Below, piece by piece: positions 51,640 to 61,440 of a DNA stretch of 64,000 nucleotides. The notes under the pieces are model-generated. The model was given only the letters and a program-made list of their open reading frames with translations, was not told where the DNA came from and ran no database searches. Origin of the DNA: CADEDV01 sp048498035 (GTDB taxonomy: Bacteria > Bacteroidota > Bacteroidia > Chitinophagales > Chitinophagaceae); contig JBEHYT010000006.1 in NCBI GenBank assembly GCA_048498035.1, positions 124,001-188,000 of the forward strand. The letters run 5' to 3'. The translations under genes and the position numbers were made by a program. Position 1 is the first letter of the stretch, and every line of letters begins with the position of its first letter.

Positions 51640-51732
51640 ATAAAAATTTTATATGGTAAAGTAAGTCGCCCGGAGGGCCTATGCAAAAAAAATCCGGACG
51701 AAGCCGGAAATTAGGTAGACGAAAAGGAGACG

Positions 51733-54585
51733 CTAATGTGCTTCCAGCCAGTTCAGACCCTGGCCGCATTCTGCAATCACCGGCACTTTTTCCGGTAGCG
51801 GTAATGCGGATTGCATGCCTTCCAGCACCAGCGGAATAAGTTCGTTGATTTCGGTTTTTAATGCGTCAAATACCAATTCATCATGCACCTGCAACAACAT
51901 TCTGCTCTGCATTTTTTCTTTTTTCATCGCCGCATGCACTTTCTGCATGGCCAGCTTGATCATATCTGCGGCAGTGCCTTGAATTGGTGAGTTGATCGCA
52001 TTTCGCTCTGCAAACCCACGCACCGTAAAATTCGCAGAGTTAATATCCCGCAGCCAACGCTTTCTGCCCATCAGTGTTTGCACATAACCATGCTCCCGCG
52101 CAAAATTGATCGTGTCGTCCATATAGCGTTGGATCCCGGGAAACTCACGTTTATAATTATCAATGATCTGTTTGGCTTCCGTGCGGGAAATTCCCAGGTT
52201 ATCCGCCAGCCCAAAAGCACCCTGGCCATAGATAATACCGAAGTTGACACTCTTCGCTTTGTACCGCATTTCCTTTGTCACCTCTTTTTCGTCTACGTTA
52301 TACACGCGTGCGGCAGTGGCCGTATGGATATCAGTCCCATTGCGAAATGCCTCACACATATTTGCATCCGCACTAATGGCCGCCACAATACGTAATTCAA
52401 TCTGCGAGTAGTCGGCAGACAACAATACATGTTGCTCATCCCGTGGTATAAATGCTTTCCGGATCTCCCTTCCACGATCAGTCCGTACCGGGATATTTTG
52501 CAAATTGGGATTATTGCTGGCCAGTCTGCCTGTAACAGCAACCGCCTGACCATAAGTGGTATGTACGCGACCGGTTTTCCGGTTGATCAATTGCGGCAGC
52601 GCATCTACATAGGTTGATTTTAATTTGGTAAGTTCACGAAATGTAAGAATGTCTTCTACAATTGGATTGCCTTTGGCCGCCAGCTTCAGCAATACATCTT
52701 CACCCGTCTGGTATTGGCCTGTTTTTGTTTTTTTGGCGGAAGGGTCCAGTTTTAGCTTTTCAAAAAGTACTTCTCCCAATTGTTTTGGCGAAGCCAGGTT
52801 AAAGCGAACCCCCGCCTGTTTGTATACTCCTTCCTCTGCTTTTTTTGCATCCAGCTCCAGTTCTTTTGAATATTGCAACAGGAAATCCGTATCAATCCTG
52901 ATGCCTTCATATTCCATATCCACCAGCACTTTCACCAGCGGGTTTTCCACTTCGCCAAAAACTTTTTCAACGTCTTTTGATTTCAGCAGCGGTACAAATT
53001 TTTGTTTCAGTTGCAGGGTAATGTCGGCATCTTCCGCTGCATAATCCGTAATCTTTTCCAATTCCACATCGCGCATGTTACCCTGGCTTTTTCCCTTCTT
53101 TCCAATCAGCTCTTCAATATGTACCGGTTCATATCCCAGAAATTTAGCGCTTAACTGATCCATGCCGCGTTTGCCATCCGGCTCAATCACGTAGTGCGCC
53201 AGCATTGTATCAAACAGGGATCCGGCCAATTCAATGCCATACCATTTTAATACCAGCAGGTCATATTTTAGATTCTGACCTACCCAGGTTTTCTTTTTGT
53301 CGCTAAACAAAGGTTCAAACTGCGCCAGTAATGCTTTTGTTTCTTCCTGGTTGGGGGAACAGGGAACATAATACGCTTCGCCGGGCTGAACTGAGAAACT
53401 CATGCCCACTAATTCTGCATCATTGGCATCAATACCTGTGGTTTCTGTATCAAAACAGATCTCATCCGCTTTTTTTAGATCTGCCACTAATTTTTTGATC
53501 GCTTTATCGCCGGTCACGGCATGATATGTATGCGCTGTATTGTGAATGTTTTTATCCACTATACTAAATTCACCCGGCTCTTCTTCTTTTTTTGCAGGAA
53601 GGGGTAATTCCGGTTTTTCGGGTTCTACAATGTTTCCAAAGAGATCCGTTTGTACTCCCTGCGGTATTTCTTTTTCAATCACCGTTTTGCCGCCGGCTGT
53701 GATGGCGCCAAATTCTTCACCCAACAGGCGTTTGCCGAGGGTTCTAAATTCCAGTTCGGTAAACACTTCACGAAGCTTGTCCTTGTCAATTTCTTTTACC
53801 CGGAAATCTTCTTCATGAAATTCAACCGGAACGTTGGTGATAATTGTTGCCAGTTTTTTGGAGAGGATGGCGCTTTCTTTTCCATTCCTTACTTTTTCGC
53901 CCATGGCACCTTTGATCTTATCGGCATTTTCCAGTACTGCTTCCAGTGTATGATACTCTGCCAGCAATTTGGCCGCCGTTTTTTCACCCACGCCTGCTAT
54001 GCCCGGAATGTTGTCTACTGCGTCACCCATCATGCCCAGGATATCAATTACCTGTGCTACATTTTTAATATTCCATTTGGCACATACTTCTGCAGGCCCA
54101 AGTATCTCGGCATCACCACCCTGGTAGCCGGGTTTGTAGATCTTTACCTGTTCAGTTACCAGTTGTCCGTAGTCTTTGTCGGGCGTTACCATATACACTT
54201 CGTACCCTGCATTGGCAGCCTGTATGCTCAATGTGCCAATCACATCATCCGCTTCATAACCATCTACCTCCACCACCGGGATATTGAAACCCCGAATGAT
54301 ATTTTTGATATCGGGCAAGGCGATAATGAGATCTTCCGGAGCTTCCTGGCGGTTGGCCTTGTAAGCTTCAAAATCGGTATGCCGTTCCGTAGGCGCTTCG
54401 GTATCAAAGCAAACCGCCATATGGGTGGGCTTCTGGTTGTTGAGCAGGTCAATCAGGGTATTGGTAAAGCCAAATTGTGCGTTGGTATTCTTGCCTTTAG
54501 AGGTAAGCCGCGGATTGCGGATCAGGGCATAATAGGCGCGAAAAACAAGCGCCATCGCATCCAGAAGAAAAACTTTTTTCGCCAT
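51733..54585 (-). CDS. polA: DNA polymerase I
   Basis: 950 residues from the ATG at 54585 (MAKKVFLLDAMALVFRAYYA). Three domains are present. The 5'-3' exonuclease has EADDVIGTL and DNIPGIAGVGEKTA. The 3'-5' exonuclease has an intact Asp-x-Glu in CFDTETTGIDAND and YAAEDADITLQL. The polymerase A domain has LLSADYSQIELRI, YKAKSVNFGIIYGQGAFGL and LLQVHDELVFDA. It removes primers and fills repair gaps. An in-frame extension to 54621 is unlikely to be used. Confidence 0.97.
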   Translation of the reverse strand: MAKKVFLLDAMALVFRAYYALIRNPRLTSKGKNTNAQFGFTNTLIDLLNNQKPTHMAVCFDTEAPTERHTDFEAYKANRQEAPEDLIIALPDIKNIIRGFNIPVVEVDGYEADDVIGTLSIQAANAGYEVYMVTPDKDYGQLVTEQVKIYKPGYQGGDAEILGPAEVCAKWNIKNVAQVIDILGMMGDAVDNIPGIAGVGEKTAAKLLAEYHTLEAVLENADKIKGAMGEKVRNGKESAILSKKLATIITNVPVEFHEEDFRVKEIDKDKLREVFTELEFRTLGKRLLGEEFGAITAGGKTVIEKEIPQGVQTDLFGNIVEPEKPELPLPAKKEEEPGEFSIVDKNIHNTAHTYHAVTGDKAIKKLVADLKKADEICFDTETTGIDANDAELVGMSFSVQPGEAYYVPCSPNQEETKALLAQFEPLFSDKKKTWVGQNLKYDLLVLKWYGIELAGSLFDTMLAHYVIEPDGKRGMDQLSAKFLGYEPVHIEELIGKKGKSQGNMRDVELEKITDYAAEDADITLQLKQKFVPLLKSKDVEKVFGEVENPLVKVLVDMEYEGIRIDTDFLLQYSKELELDAKKAEEGVYKQAGVRFNLASPKQLGEVLFEKLKLDPSAKKTKTGQYQTGEDVLLKLAAKGNPIVEDILTFRELTKLKSTYVDALPQLINRKTGRVHTTYGQAVAVTGRLASNNPNLQNIPVRTDRGREIRKAFIPRDEQHVLLSADYSQIELRIVAAISADANMCEAFRNGTDIHTATAARVYNVDEKEVTKEMRYKAKSVNFGIIYGQGAFGLADNLGISRTEAKQIIDNYKREFPGIQRYMDDTINFAREHGYVQTLMGRKRWLRDINSANFTVRGFAERNAINSPIQGTAADMIKLAMQKVHAAMKKEKMQSRMLLQVHDELVFDALKTEINELIPLVLEGMQSALPLPEKVPVIAECGQGLNWLEAH

Positions 54586-54863
54586 TCCGCTAAGGTAGCG
54601 AAGATTGGGAAACCCGCTCAAGCAACCTTACGGGTTCCCGTAATTTATAAACTGAAATAGTTCATATTTTTAGCGAAACCAAATAGCTGCGAATCTGCTT
54701 TTTACGTTGTCTTGGGTTATTTGCCGGAGATTTTATCGAATCTCCACTATCAATTCCATGGCAATACTCAGTTGTAGTGAATAGCAGGTATGATCCCTCA
54801 AAGCTTTTTAAAACCTTATGCCTATTCAAGGGATCGCTAGGCCAACCATCAAAATCACATCTA

Positions 54864-55313
54864 ATGAAAAGAAAACTTCTTCTTTTCGCCTGGCTGTTTA
54901 TTGCAGTCAATTGTAGTGTTTCTGCTTCCATTGTTGTTCCGGTAAAAACGCTTCCCCCACTGCTGGAAATCGGTTATGGAGTAAAAATCCCCGCGGATCA
55001 ACTGCTAACGCTTACGCCGAAGCAATACCGGCAACTTACGGGGCACAGGCTCGGAATCACCAAATCCATTGCTTTAAGAATTGCACAGAAAAAACTTAAA
55101 AAGCAAGGGTATGGTGGCGATAAAAGCCAGGTTGCGGCGGCACTGTTGTGTTTTTTCCTGGGAACATTAGGTATTCATCGCTTTTATCTGGGCTATACCT
55201 GGCAGGGAATTGTGCAACTCCTGACGTTAGGAGGACTTGGTATTTGGGCGCTGATCGACTTTATTCGAATCCTGACAGGAGATCTTCAACCCAAAGACGG
55301 ATCCTATAACTAA
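54864..55313 (+). CDS. TM2 domain protein
   Basis: 149 residues from the ATG at 54864, with a signal peptide (MKRKLLLFAWLFIAVNCSVSAS). A polar part with ALRIAQKKLKKQGYGGDKSQ is followed by a TM2 domain: AALLCFFLGTLGIHRFYLGYTWQGIVQLLTLGGLGIWALIDFIRILTGDL, two membrane spans linked by a short turn with the family's G.HRFY.G. pattern. Function of TM2 proteins in bacteria is unclear. Confidence 0.9.
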   Translation: MKRKLLLFAWLFIAVNCSVSASIVVPVKTLPPLLEIGYGVKIPADQLLTLTPKQYRQLTGHRLGITKSIALRIAQKKLKKQGYGGDKSQVAAALLCFFLGTLGIHRFYLGYTWQGIVQLLTLGGLGIWALIDFIRILTGDLQPKDGSYN

Positions 55314-55387
55314 TTCCGAATTCAGCAGCTGTTAAAATCATAAAAGCGACTGGTTTTTATCTGTTGCTTTTATGCGATGGCTATCAC

Positions 55388-55421
55388 ACAAAAAACACCC
55401 CGCGGAAGAATCCGCGGGGTG
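55388..55421 (-). terminator. Rho-independent terminator
   Basis: Perfect 11-bp stem CACCCCGCGGA / TCCGCGGGGTG with a 4-base loop. Read on the minus strand it is followed by TTTTTTGTG and so ends the small gene at 55455-55715. Confidence 0.9.
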
Positions 55422-55454
55422 AAACTAACTAACTGCTTTGCTCGAGAACTATTT

Positions 55455-55715
55455 TTAGTTGATCGACAACTTCAGCGCCGCACTGGTTTCCTCCGGTTTT
55501 ACGGCAGAAACAGCTTGCGCCGGTGTTATATCAACGGTCTTGCTTAAATATTTCGATGGATTGTCAACCAGCACCGTGCCTTTAAAGGCTACAGTATTGG
55601 CAGGAGCTATTTCCTGGGAAGCTGCCTGGTCACGATGAATAAAGTTGAGGTATAATGCAAAAAAGAGAAGGTTGAACGCAAAAAAGTTCGCGATCTTACG
55701 GACACGACGTTTCAT
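55455..55715 (-). CDS. Small membrane-anchored protein, unknown function
   Basis: 86 residues: basic start MKRRVRKIANFF, one hydrophobic segment (AFNLLFFALYLNFI), then an exported Ala/Thr/Val-rich tail (VDNPSKYLSKTVDITPAQAV) with no known motif. The basic start and single span indicate N-in orientation. Presence of a dedicated terminator supports a genuine gene. Confidence 0.65.
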   Translation of the reverse strand: MKRRVRKIANFFAFNLLFFALYLNFIHRDQAASQEIAPANTVAFKGTVLVDNPSKYLSKTVDITPAQAVSAVKPEETSAALKLSIN

Positions 55716-55870
55716 AAATATTGGATTTACGGTTTTTTAAAATATTGGATTCTTCTGGATTCTGACACCAAGATAGATCAGGAGAAAACTAAGAGCAAAC
55801 CCTAAGTTGTCTTTTTATTGAAAAAAAGCACAAATACTGAAGCGTTCGTCGTAGAACTACGATTTTACCT

Positions 55871-57910
55871 TTATTTTTTCATCTCTTCCAGCTTTTTCTG
55901 AAGCTGAAACATCTCGTCCCGTAGCCTTGCCGCTTCCATAAAGTCAAGATCGCGCGCTGCTTTTTCCATTTCCTTCCGGATCCTGCTTACGGCCTTTTCA
56001 GTCTGCGGAATCGTTTTATACTCTACCTGTTCTTCTGCCGCGATAGGAACCAGTTCGCCATCCGGGGCAAGGGCGTGCGGATTGTTGGGATCATAGCCCT
56101 TTATATCCAGCACGGAAGTTTGTGCAAATACCTGCTCTTTGCTTTTCTTGACGGTGGTAGGCGTAATATTATGCTCAATATTGTAGGCAACCTGCTTTTC
56201 GCGCCTGCGTGTCGTTTCGTCAATAGTCTTTTGCATGCTCTCGGTCATCGTATCAGCATAAAAGATCACCAACCCATCCACATTTCGCGCAGCGCGCCCT
56301 GCCGTTTGCGTCAGTGATTTTTCATTGCGGAGAAATCCTTCCTTGTCCGCATCCAGGATGGCAACAAGCGACACTTCCGGCAAATCAAGTCCCTCGCGAA
56401 GCAGGTTTACTCCCACCAGTACATCTATTTCTCCCAACCGCAACTGGCGCAGAATTTCCACGCGCTCCAATGTGTCTACCTCGCTGTGGATATATTTGGA
56501 TTTGATATTGATCCGGTGCAGGTATTTATCCATCTCCTCGGCCATGCGCTTGGTAAGCGTAGTTACCAACACACGGTCTCCTTTTTTTACCCGCTGGTCA
56601 ATCTGGTCAAGCAGGTCATCAATCTGGTTTACGCTCGGCCTGATCTCAATCGGCGGATCCAGCAGTCCTGTAGGACGAACCACCTGTTCCACCACAACAC
56701 CACCCGTTTTTTCCAACTCATAATCATCCGGCGTAGCCGAAACGAAGATTGTTTGATTGGTAAGCGCTTCAAATTCATGAAAATTGAGCGGCCGGTTGTC
56801 CAGTGCCGAAGGAAGGCGGAAGCCATAGTCCACCAGGATCAGCTTTCGACTCCGGTCTCCGCCATACATACCACTTACCTGCGGAATTGTTTGGTGACTT
56901 TCATCCACTACCAGTAAAAAGTCTTTTGGAAAATAATCCAACAAACAGAAAGGTCTTGTTCCGGGATTTCTGCGATCAAAAAAACGGGAGTAGTTTTCAA
57001 TGCCGCTGCAATAGCCCAGTTCTTTGATCATTTCCAGGTCGTATTCCACCCGTTCCTTTAACCGTTGTGCTTCAATAAATTTCCCGGCTGCTTTGAAATA
57101 CTCTACCTGCGCTGTCATTTCATCCTGGATCTCGTAGATCACCTGTTGCATAATGTCTTTGGGCGCTACATACAGGTTTGCCGGGAAGATGGCTGCATTC
57201 TCCAGTTTCCCGATCCGCTTTCCTGTCACCACTTCAATACTTTCAATCTCTTCTATTTCATCTCCGAAGAACGTAATGCGGTACCCATAATCCACGTACG
57301 GCAGGTTGATATCTACAGTATCTCCTTTTACGCGAAATGTGCCGCGATTAAATTCAAGCGTGGTGCGATTATACAACGAGTTGACCAGGGAATGCAAAAA
57401 GCCCTGCCGGGCGATCTTGTCTCCCTTTGCGATACGGATAATGCCGTTTTCATAATCTGTCGGGTTACCCATACCATAAATACAACTCACGGAGGCCACC
57501 ACGATAATATCACGCCGGCCACTCAGCAGGCTGGAAGTGGCCCGAAGCCGCAGTTTGTCCAGCTCATCATTAATACTGAGATCTTTTTCAATATATACAT
57601 CGCTTACCGGCAGGTAGGCTTCCGGCTGGTAATAATCGTAGTAAGACACAAAATATTCCACCGCATTTTCCGGGAAAAACTGGCGAAACTCACCGTATAG
57701 CTGTGCTACCAGCGTTTTATTATGTGTTAGCACCAACACAGGCCGCTGCACGTTCTGGATCACATTGGCAATGGTAAATGTTTTACCACTGCCCGTTACA
57801 CCGAGCAGGGTCTGGTATTGCTCACCGGAAAGAATACCTTCTGTTAACTGGTGAATAGCAGAAGGCTGATCACCGGCGGGTGAATAAGGACTTTGTAACT
57901 GAAATTTCAT
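55871..57910 (-). CDS. uvrB: Excinuclease ABC subunit B
   Basis: 679 residues. UvrB marks: Walker A LLGVTGSGKT (about 35-44), the beta-hairpin region YYDYYQPEAYLP, the DESHQTIPQV box, DALDN-like SALDNRPLNFHEFE, VSATPDDYE, TKRMAEEMDKYL, GVNLLREGLDLPEVSLVAILDADKEGFLR, QTAGRAARN, and the C-terminal UVR motif (MEKAARDLDFMEAARLRDEM) that binds UvrC. It loads onto damaged DNA handed over by UvrA. uvrA and uvrC are not in the window. Confidence 0.97.
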   Translation of the reverse strand: MKFQLQSPYSPAGDQPSAIHQLTEGILSGEQYQTLLGVTGSGKTFTIANVIQNVQRPVLVLTHNKTLVAQLYGEFRQFFPENAVEYFVSYYDYYQPEAYLPVSDVYIEKDLSINDELDKLRLRATSSLLSGRRDIIVVASVSCIYGMGNPTDYENGIIRIAKGDKIARQGFLHSLVNSLYNRTTLEFNRGTFRVKGDTVDINLPYVDYGYRITFFGDEIEEIESIEVVTGKRIGKLENAAIFPANLYVAPKDIMQQVIYEIQDEMTAQVEYFKAAGKFIEAQRLKERVEYDLEMIKELGYCSGIENYSRFFDRRNPGTRPFCLLDYFPKDFLLVVDESHQTIPQVSGMYGGDRSRKLILVDYGFRLPSALDNRPLNFHEFEALTNQTIFVSATPDDYELEKTGGVVVEQVVRPTGLLDPPIEIRPSVNQIDDLLDQIDQRVKKGDRVLVTTLTKRMAEEMDKYLHRINIKSKYIHSEVDTLERVEILRQLRLGEIDVLVGVNLLREGLDLPEVSLVAILDADKEGFLRNEKSLTQTAGRAARNVDGLVIFYADTMTESMQKTIDETTRRREKQVAYNIEHNITPTTVKKSKEQVFAQTSVLDIKGYDPNNPHALAPDGELVPIAAEEQVEYKTIPQTEKAVSRIRKEMEKAARDLDFMEAARLRDEMFQLQKKLEEMKK

Positions 57911-58009
57911 AATGCCGTTAAAGGAGCCGCTAACGTTTTTTACAACGTTCGCAGGCCGGGTATTGTTGACAGGAAATTGCTGTTATAGCAGGCAACAAAT
58001 TTACGGCCA

Positions 58010-58462
58010 TTATTTCACCTTCCGGGAGGTATAGGCGGAATAATCCGGGATCCAGGTATCATAATCCTGGTGCATCAGCGGCGAGGTAAAAATGAAGTCG
58101 GCCGAGGCCCGGTTACAGGCAACCGGAATATTGTAGGTGGCAGCCAGGCGCAGCAGCGCTTTTATATCCGGATCATGTGGTTGTGCTTCCATCGGGTCCC
58201 AGAAAAAGATCAGTACGTCTATCCGGCCTTCTGCGATGCCTGCGCCGATCTGCTGATCTCCTCCCAGCGGCCCGCTCAAAAACCTGGTGATGGGCTGATC
58301 CAGCGCCTCCTGCAACAGCGTACCGGTAGTACCTGTGGCGCAGAGTTGGTGCTGGGCCAGCACACCGCGGTTATACACCGCCCATTCAATCAGTTCCGCC
58401 TTTTTATGATCATGCGCCACCAGGGCAATTTGTTTGCGTGCGTTCAGTTTTCTTGTCTCCAT
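58010..58462 (-). CDS. mgsA: Methylglyoxal synthase
   Basis: 150 residues. Converts dihydroxyacetone phosphate to methylglyoxal and phosphate, a bypass that relieves phosphate-limited or sugar-phosphate-overloaded glycolysis. Pattern: IALVAHDHKKAELIEWA, LCATGTTGTLLQEAL (phosphate site), FLSGPLGGDQQIGAGIAEG with the catalytic Asp, and FFWDPMEAQPHDPDIKALLRLA, ending IPVACNRASADFIFTS. All active-site residues are in place. It follows uvrB upstream on the same strand, but with a 99-bp gap. Confidence 0.96.
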   Translation of the reverse strand: METRKLNARKQIALVAHDHKKAELIEWAVYNRGVLAQHQLCATGTTGTLLQEALDQPITRFLSGPLGGDQQIGAGIAEGRIDVLIFFWDPMEAQPHDPDIKALLRLAATYNIPVACNRASADFIFTSPLMHQDYDTWIPDYSAYTSRKVK

Positions 58463-58473
58463 ATCCGGTGAGT

Positions 58474-58505
58474 TAAAAAAAATGCCTTACCAAAAGGCAA
58501 GGCAT
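58474..58505 (-). terminator. Rho-independent terminator of the YceI gene
   Basis: Stem ATGCCTT / AAGGCAT, extended by CC/GG, and on the minus strand followed by TTTTTTTTAA. It lies between the YceI gene and mgsA. Confidence 0.8.
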
Positions 58506-58527
58506 AGACTAAAGATAACTAAACTAA

Positions 58528-59073
58528 TTATTTCAGATCTGCAGCAACCGTGATTTTAGGTTGTTTGGCAACTTTTCCTCCGTCAATAGGAGCGCCGGAG
58601 ATGTTGTAGTCGGCGAGGTTGATGCTGAAACTTGATTTTGCATTCAGCATGCCGTCTTTTACAACAATGGTTGCGGGGGTAGACAAATTTTTGCTTACAT
58701 CTTTGATCGTAAGATCGCCGCTTACCGTTACGTTGTACGTACCGTCTTTGCTGAAGTTTACTTTCGACAGGTCAGTGATCTTACCCTTGAATGTAAATTT
58801 CGGGAACGCGTCAGAATTCATCCATTTATCACCATTAAAGTGATCCTGGATCATTGCATTGCTAAATGCAAAATTTTTCACGGTGGCTTCAAAAGCTACT
58901 GCACCGCTCTTTGTGTCAATAGCGGCAATAACTGCTTTGTTTTCTGCTTTCGGAAGCGCGTCTTTTTCGGTAGTGGCATCGAAGTTAACAGTCGCAGAAG
59001 TAGTTGTTTTCTTTTGCGCTACGGCCACACCGGCAATGGCTGCAAATGCCAGGAACAGGATCGTTTTTTTCAT
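58528..59073 (-). CDS. YceI family periplasmic protein
   Basis: 181 residues with a signal peptide (MKKTILFLAFAAIAGVAVAQ). The YceI lipocalin-like barrel shows VAFEATVKNFAFSNAMIQDHFNGDKWMNSDAFPKFTFKGKIT and VSGDLTIKDVSKNLSTPATI with the late strand SSFSINLADYNI. Members bind polyisoprenoids; the role in Bacteroidota is open. It is downstream of the OB-fold membrane protein gene by 30 bp, so both may be one unit. Confidence 0.92.
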   Translation of the reverse strand: MKKTILFLAFAAIAGVAVAQKKTTTSATVNFDATTEKDALPKAENKAVIAAIDTKSGAVAFEATVKNFAFSNAMIQDHFNGDKWMNSDAFPKFTFKGKITDLSKVNFSKDGTYNVTVSGDLTIKDVSKNLSTPATIVVKDGMLNAKSSFSINLADYNISGAPIDGGKVAKQPKITVAADLK

Positions 59074-59103
59074 GTTGTTTGTGGTATTGTTTGAATGTTG
59101 AGT

Positions 59104-59997
59104 TTAAGGAGTTGTAATAATTGCTTTATTAAAATTTATAACACGGGATTCCAGGATGTCACTGTAGGATGAACCGCCATAATATCCTTTGAGTGTCATT
59201 GACTGTCCGGGTTTAACCTGCCTTGCGGCGGCTGCTTCCGCGGGATCAAACGAGAAAATAATATAAGAACCGGCAGGATCTGTCATTTTCAGGTTTACCG
59301 TTGAATCTGTTGGCGTTTCCACTTCGCTTACCGGGCCGCTTACGGTTACCACCCGGCCCGTATATTTTTTATCCGCCAGGGTATCATTACTGGCAAATTC
59401 GCCCAGCATATCGCTAAGGGTTACGGTATAGGCCGACTTAACGCTGCCCGTAGCCGCATGATCACCATTTAGTTTGTTGTTCAAAAAATTGAATCCCATC
59501 CAGGCCACTGCTGGTCCCAGCACTACCAGCAGTAACTTCAAAGTCCATTGCCGCGGCATTGCTCCAATTATGATGCCGATGGCCCCCAGGGCCGTTGCAT
59601 ACAGACCCATTTGAATGGTAGGTAGCAGTGATTTAACAGTTCCTACATAATCTACAACCGATTGGGTAAAGCGGAGATAGATGGTAATCAGGGCCAGGGC
59701 CATGATGGATGGAATGCAAATCAGGAGGTTCGTTTTTTTGTCGGAAATAGCCATCCAGCCTATCAACAATGCACCGACGGGGATAAGCCAGAACGCATGG
59801 TTAAAGACCGCGTATTGTGGAAAGGGATTGGCCAGGTCGAATTTTTTTTCTGAAGCCGCAAAGAAGCCCCCTGTAGGAAAATGATAGCCAGCTACGTTGG
59901 TGCCCAGCCAGTTGAGCCAGGGCAGAAAAAAACCAGCCAACAGGAAGATGGCTGATACCAGTAATAAGACTTTACGTTGCTGTGAAACTGCGGTCAT
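59104..59997 (-). CDS. Membrane protein with C-terminal OB-fold (tRNA_anti-like) domain
   Basis: 297 residues from the ATG at 59997. The first 200 residues contain five or six membrane spans (LLLVSAIFLLAGFFLPWLNWLG, AFWLIPVGALLIGWMAI, LLICIPSIMALALITIYL). The last 90 form an OB-fold with YTVTLSDMLGEFASNDTLADKKYTGRVVTVSGPVSEVE, VNLKMTDPAGSYIIFSF, QVKPGQSMTLKGYYGG. This OB pattern is widespread in Bacteroidota lipoproteins and may bind ligands. Function unknown. Confidence 0.78.
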   Translation of the reverse strand: MTAVSQQRKVLLLVSAIFLLAGFFLPWLNWLGTNVAGYHFPTGGFFAASEKKFDLANPFPQYAVFNHAFWLIPVGALLIGWMAISDKKTNLLICIPSIMALALITIYLRFTQSVVDYVGTVKSLLPTIQMGLYATALGAIGIIIGAMPRQWTLKLLLVVLGPAVAWMGFNFLNNKLNGDHAATGSVKSAYTVTLSDMLGEFASNDTLADKKYTGRVVTVSGPVSEVETPTDSTVNLKMTDPAGSYIIFSFDPAEAAAARQVKPGQSMTLKGYYGGSSYSDILESRVINFNKAIITTP

Positions 59998-60175
59998 AGT
60001 TAATTGTTGACGCACCACAAATATACAATGTTTAAACATCGAATATTTATTTGGGTGCTTTTTAAGAAAATTTTCTATTTAAAAATAGGTATTTAAATCG
60101 CAAAGGCTTGTTGGTGAGTTGTTTCTGTGGGGATGTTTTTTTTCACGCCGGATTGGCAAATTGAGACTTAATGCA

Positions 60176-60201
60176 AAAAACCGGTCTTGCGGACCGGTTT
60201 T
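60176..60201 (-). terminator. Rho-independent terminator of recA
   Basis: AAACCGGTC / GACCGGTTT stem with loop of five bases. On the minus strand it is followed by TTTTTT, 45 bp behind the recA stop. Confidence 0.9.
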
Positions 60202-60245
60202 GTACTTATTAACCCATTTTAAACAACTAAAACAAGGCAGGATGA

Positions 60246-61280
60246 TTAGGCCTGCTGAACTTCTTTAATCTTCTCACGAATTTTTGTCTCGATTTCCGTG
60301 GCCAGCTCGGGATTGTCGATCAGTAATTGTTTTACTGAATCTCTGCCCTGGCCAAGTTTATCATTGTTGTAGCTAAACCAGCTTCCGCTTTTTTGCACGA
60401 TGCCCAGTTCAACGCCCATATCAATGATTTCCCCGGTTTTGGAAACTCCCTGGCCGAAGATGATATCAAATTCTGCAGCACGGAATGGCGGAGCCACTTT
60501 ATTTTTTACCACTTTTACTTTTACGCGGTTACCGATGGATTGATCACCGTCTTTGATCTGCGTCATGCGGCGGATATCCAGGCGAACCGATGCATAGAAT
60601 TTAAGGGCATTACCACCGGTGGTCGTTTCGGGGTTGCCGAACATCACACCGATTTTTTCCCGGAGCTGGTTGATGAAAATGCAGATTGTATTGGTTTTGG
60701 AAATGGTGGCAGTTAGCTTACGCAATGCCTGGCTCATCAGCCTTGCCTGCAGGCCCATTTTGCTATCACCCATCTCGCCTTCTAATTCTCCCTTTGGAAC
60801 CAGGGCTGCTACTGAGTCGATCACAACTACATCCAGCGCGCCGGACAGGATCAGCCGGTCGGCAATTTCCAATGCCTGTTCTCCATAATCGGGCTGAGAG
60901 ATCAGCAGGTTATCAACATCAACGCCCAGTTTTCTCGCATAGCTGCTATCAAATGCATGTTCCGCATCAATGATGGCACACATGCCCCCTTTCTTTTGCG
61001 CCTCGGCAATAACATGCGTGGCAATGGTTGTTTTACCGGAAGATTCAGGTCCGTATATCTCTACCACACGACCACGCGGCAGACCGCCAATACCAAGAGC
61101 TGTATCCAGCCCGATCGAGCCGGTAGAAACCACTTCCTGCAGGGTTTCTCCCTTCTCATTCATCATCATTACACTTCCTTTTCCAAAATCTTTTTCGATT
61201 TTGTCGATCGTCAGCCGAAGTGCTTTCAGCTTTTCGTTATTGGGTGTTGACATGTCTGTCGTTTTTTCTGCTTTTGCCAT
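60246..61280 (-). CDS. recA: Recombinase A
   Basis: 344 residues. Core RecA with IYGPESSGKTTIATHVIAEAQ (Walker A), AIIDAEHAFDSSYARKLGVDV, LDVVVIDSVAALVPKGELEGEMGDS (Walker B), MSQALRKLTA, INQLREKIGVMFGNPETTTGGNALKFYASVRLDIRR (L2 DNA loop) and an acidic end. It drives homologous recombination and SOS induction. No SOS box that I recognise lies in the 160-bp upstream region. Gene is monocistronic. Confidence 0.98.
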   Translation of the reverse strand: MAKAEKTTDMSTPNNEKLKALRLTIDKIEKDFGKGSVMMMNEKGETLQEVVSTGSIGLDTALGIGGLPRGRVVEIYGPESSGKTTIATHVIAEAQKKGGMCAIIDAEHAFDSSYARKLGVDVDNLLISQPDYGEQALEIADRLILSGALDVVVIDSVAALVPKGELEGEMGDSKMGLQARLMSQALRKLTATISKTNTICIFINQLREKIGVMFGNPETTTGGNALKFYASVRLDIRRMTQIKDGDQSIGNRVKVKVVKNKVAPPFRAAEFDIIFGQGVSKTGEIIDMGVELGIVQKSGSWFSYNNDKLGQGRDSVKQLLIDNPELATEIETKIREKIKEVQQA

Positions 61281-61440
61281 TGTTCAAAGTTACTGGTTAG
61301 ATAATGCCGCTCTAAAAAACTAATTCACAAATCGAAGGAATTTAGCAAAGCTAATACATTTAGCAAATCAAAGCTAATCTTTTTGGAAATTTTTTTAAAG
61401 TGGAAAATAACGCCTGAACCGGTTTTTTTCCCGGAAGGAC

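Noticed and set aside
53650..54660. Plus-strand open frame of 336 codons opposite polA
   Set aside because: It is fully antisense to conserved exonuclease-domain codons, and its composition (Phe, Cys, His) is typical of a shadow.
54662..54931. Minus-strand frame of 89 codons between polA and the TM2 gene
   Set aside because: It overlaps the signal peptide region of the TM2 gene, has no recognisable motif or start context, and is best taken as chance.
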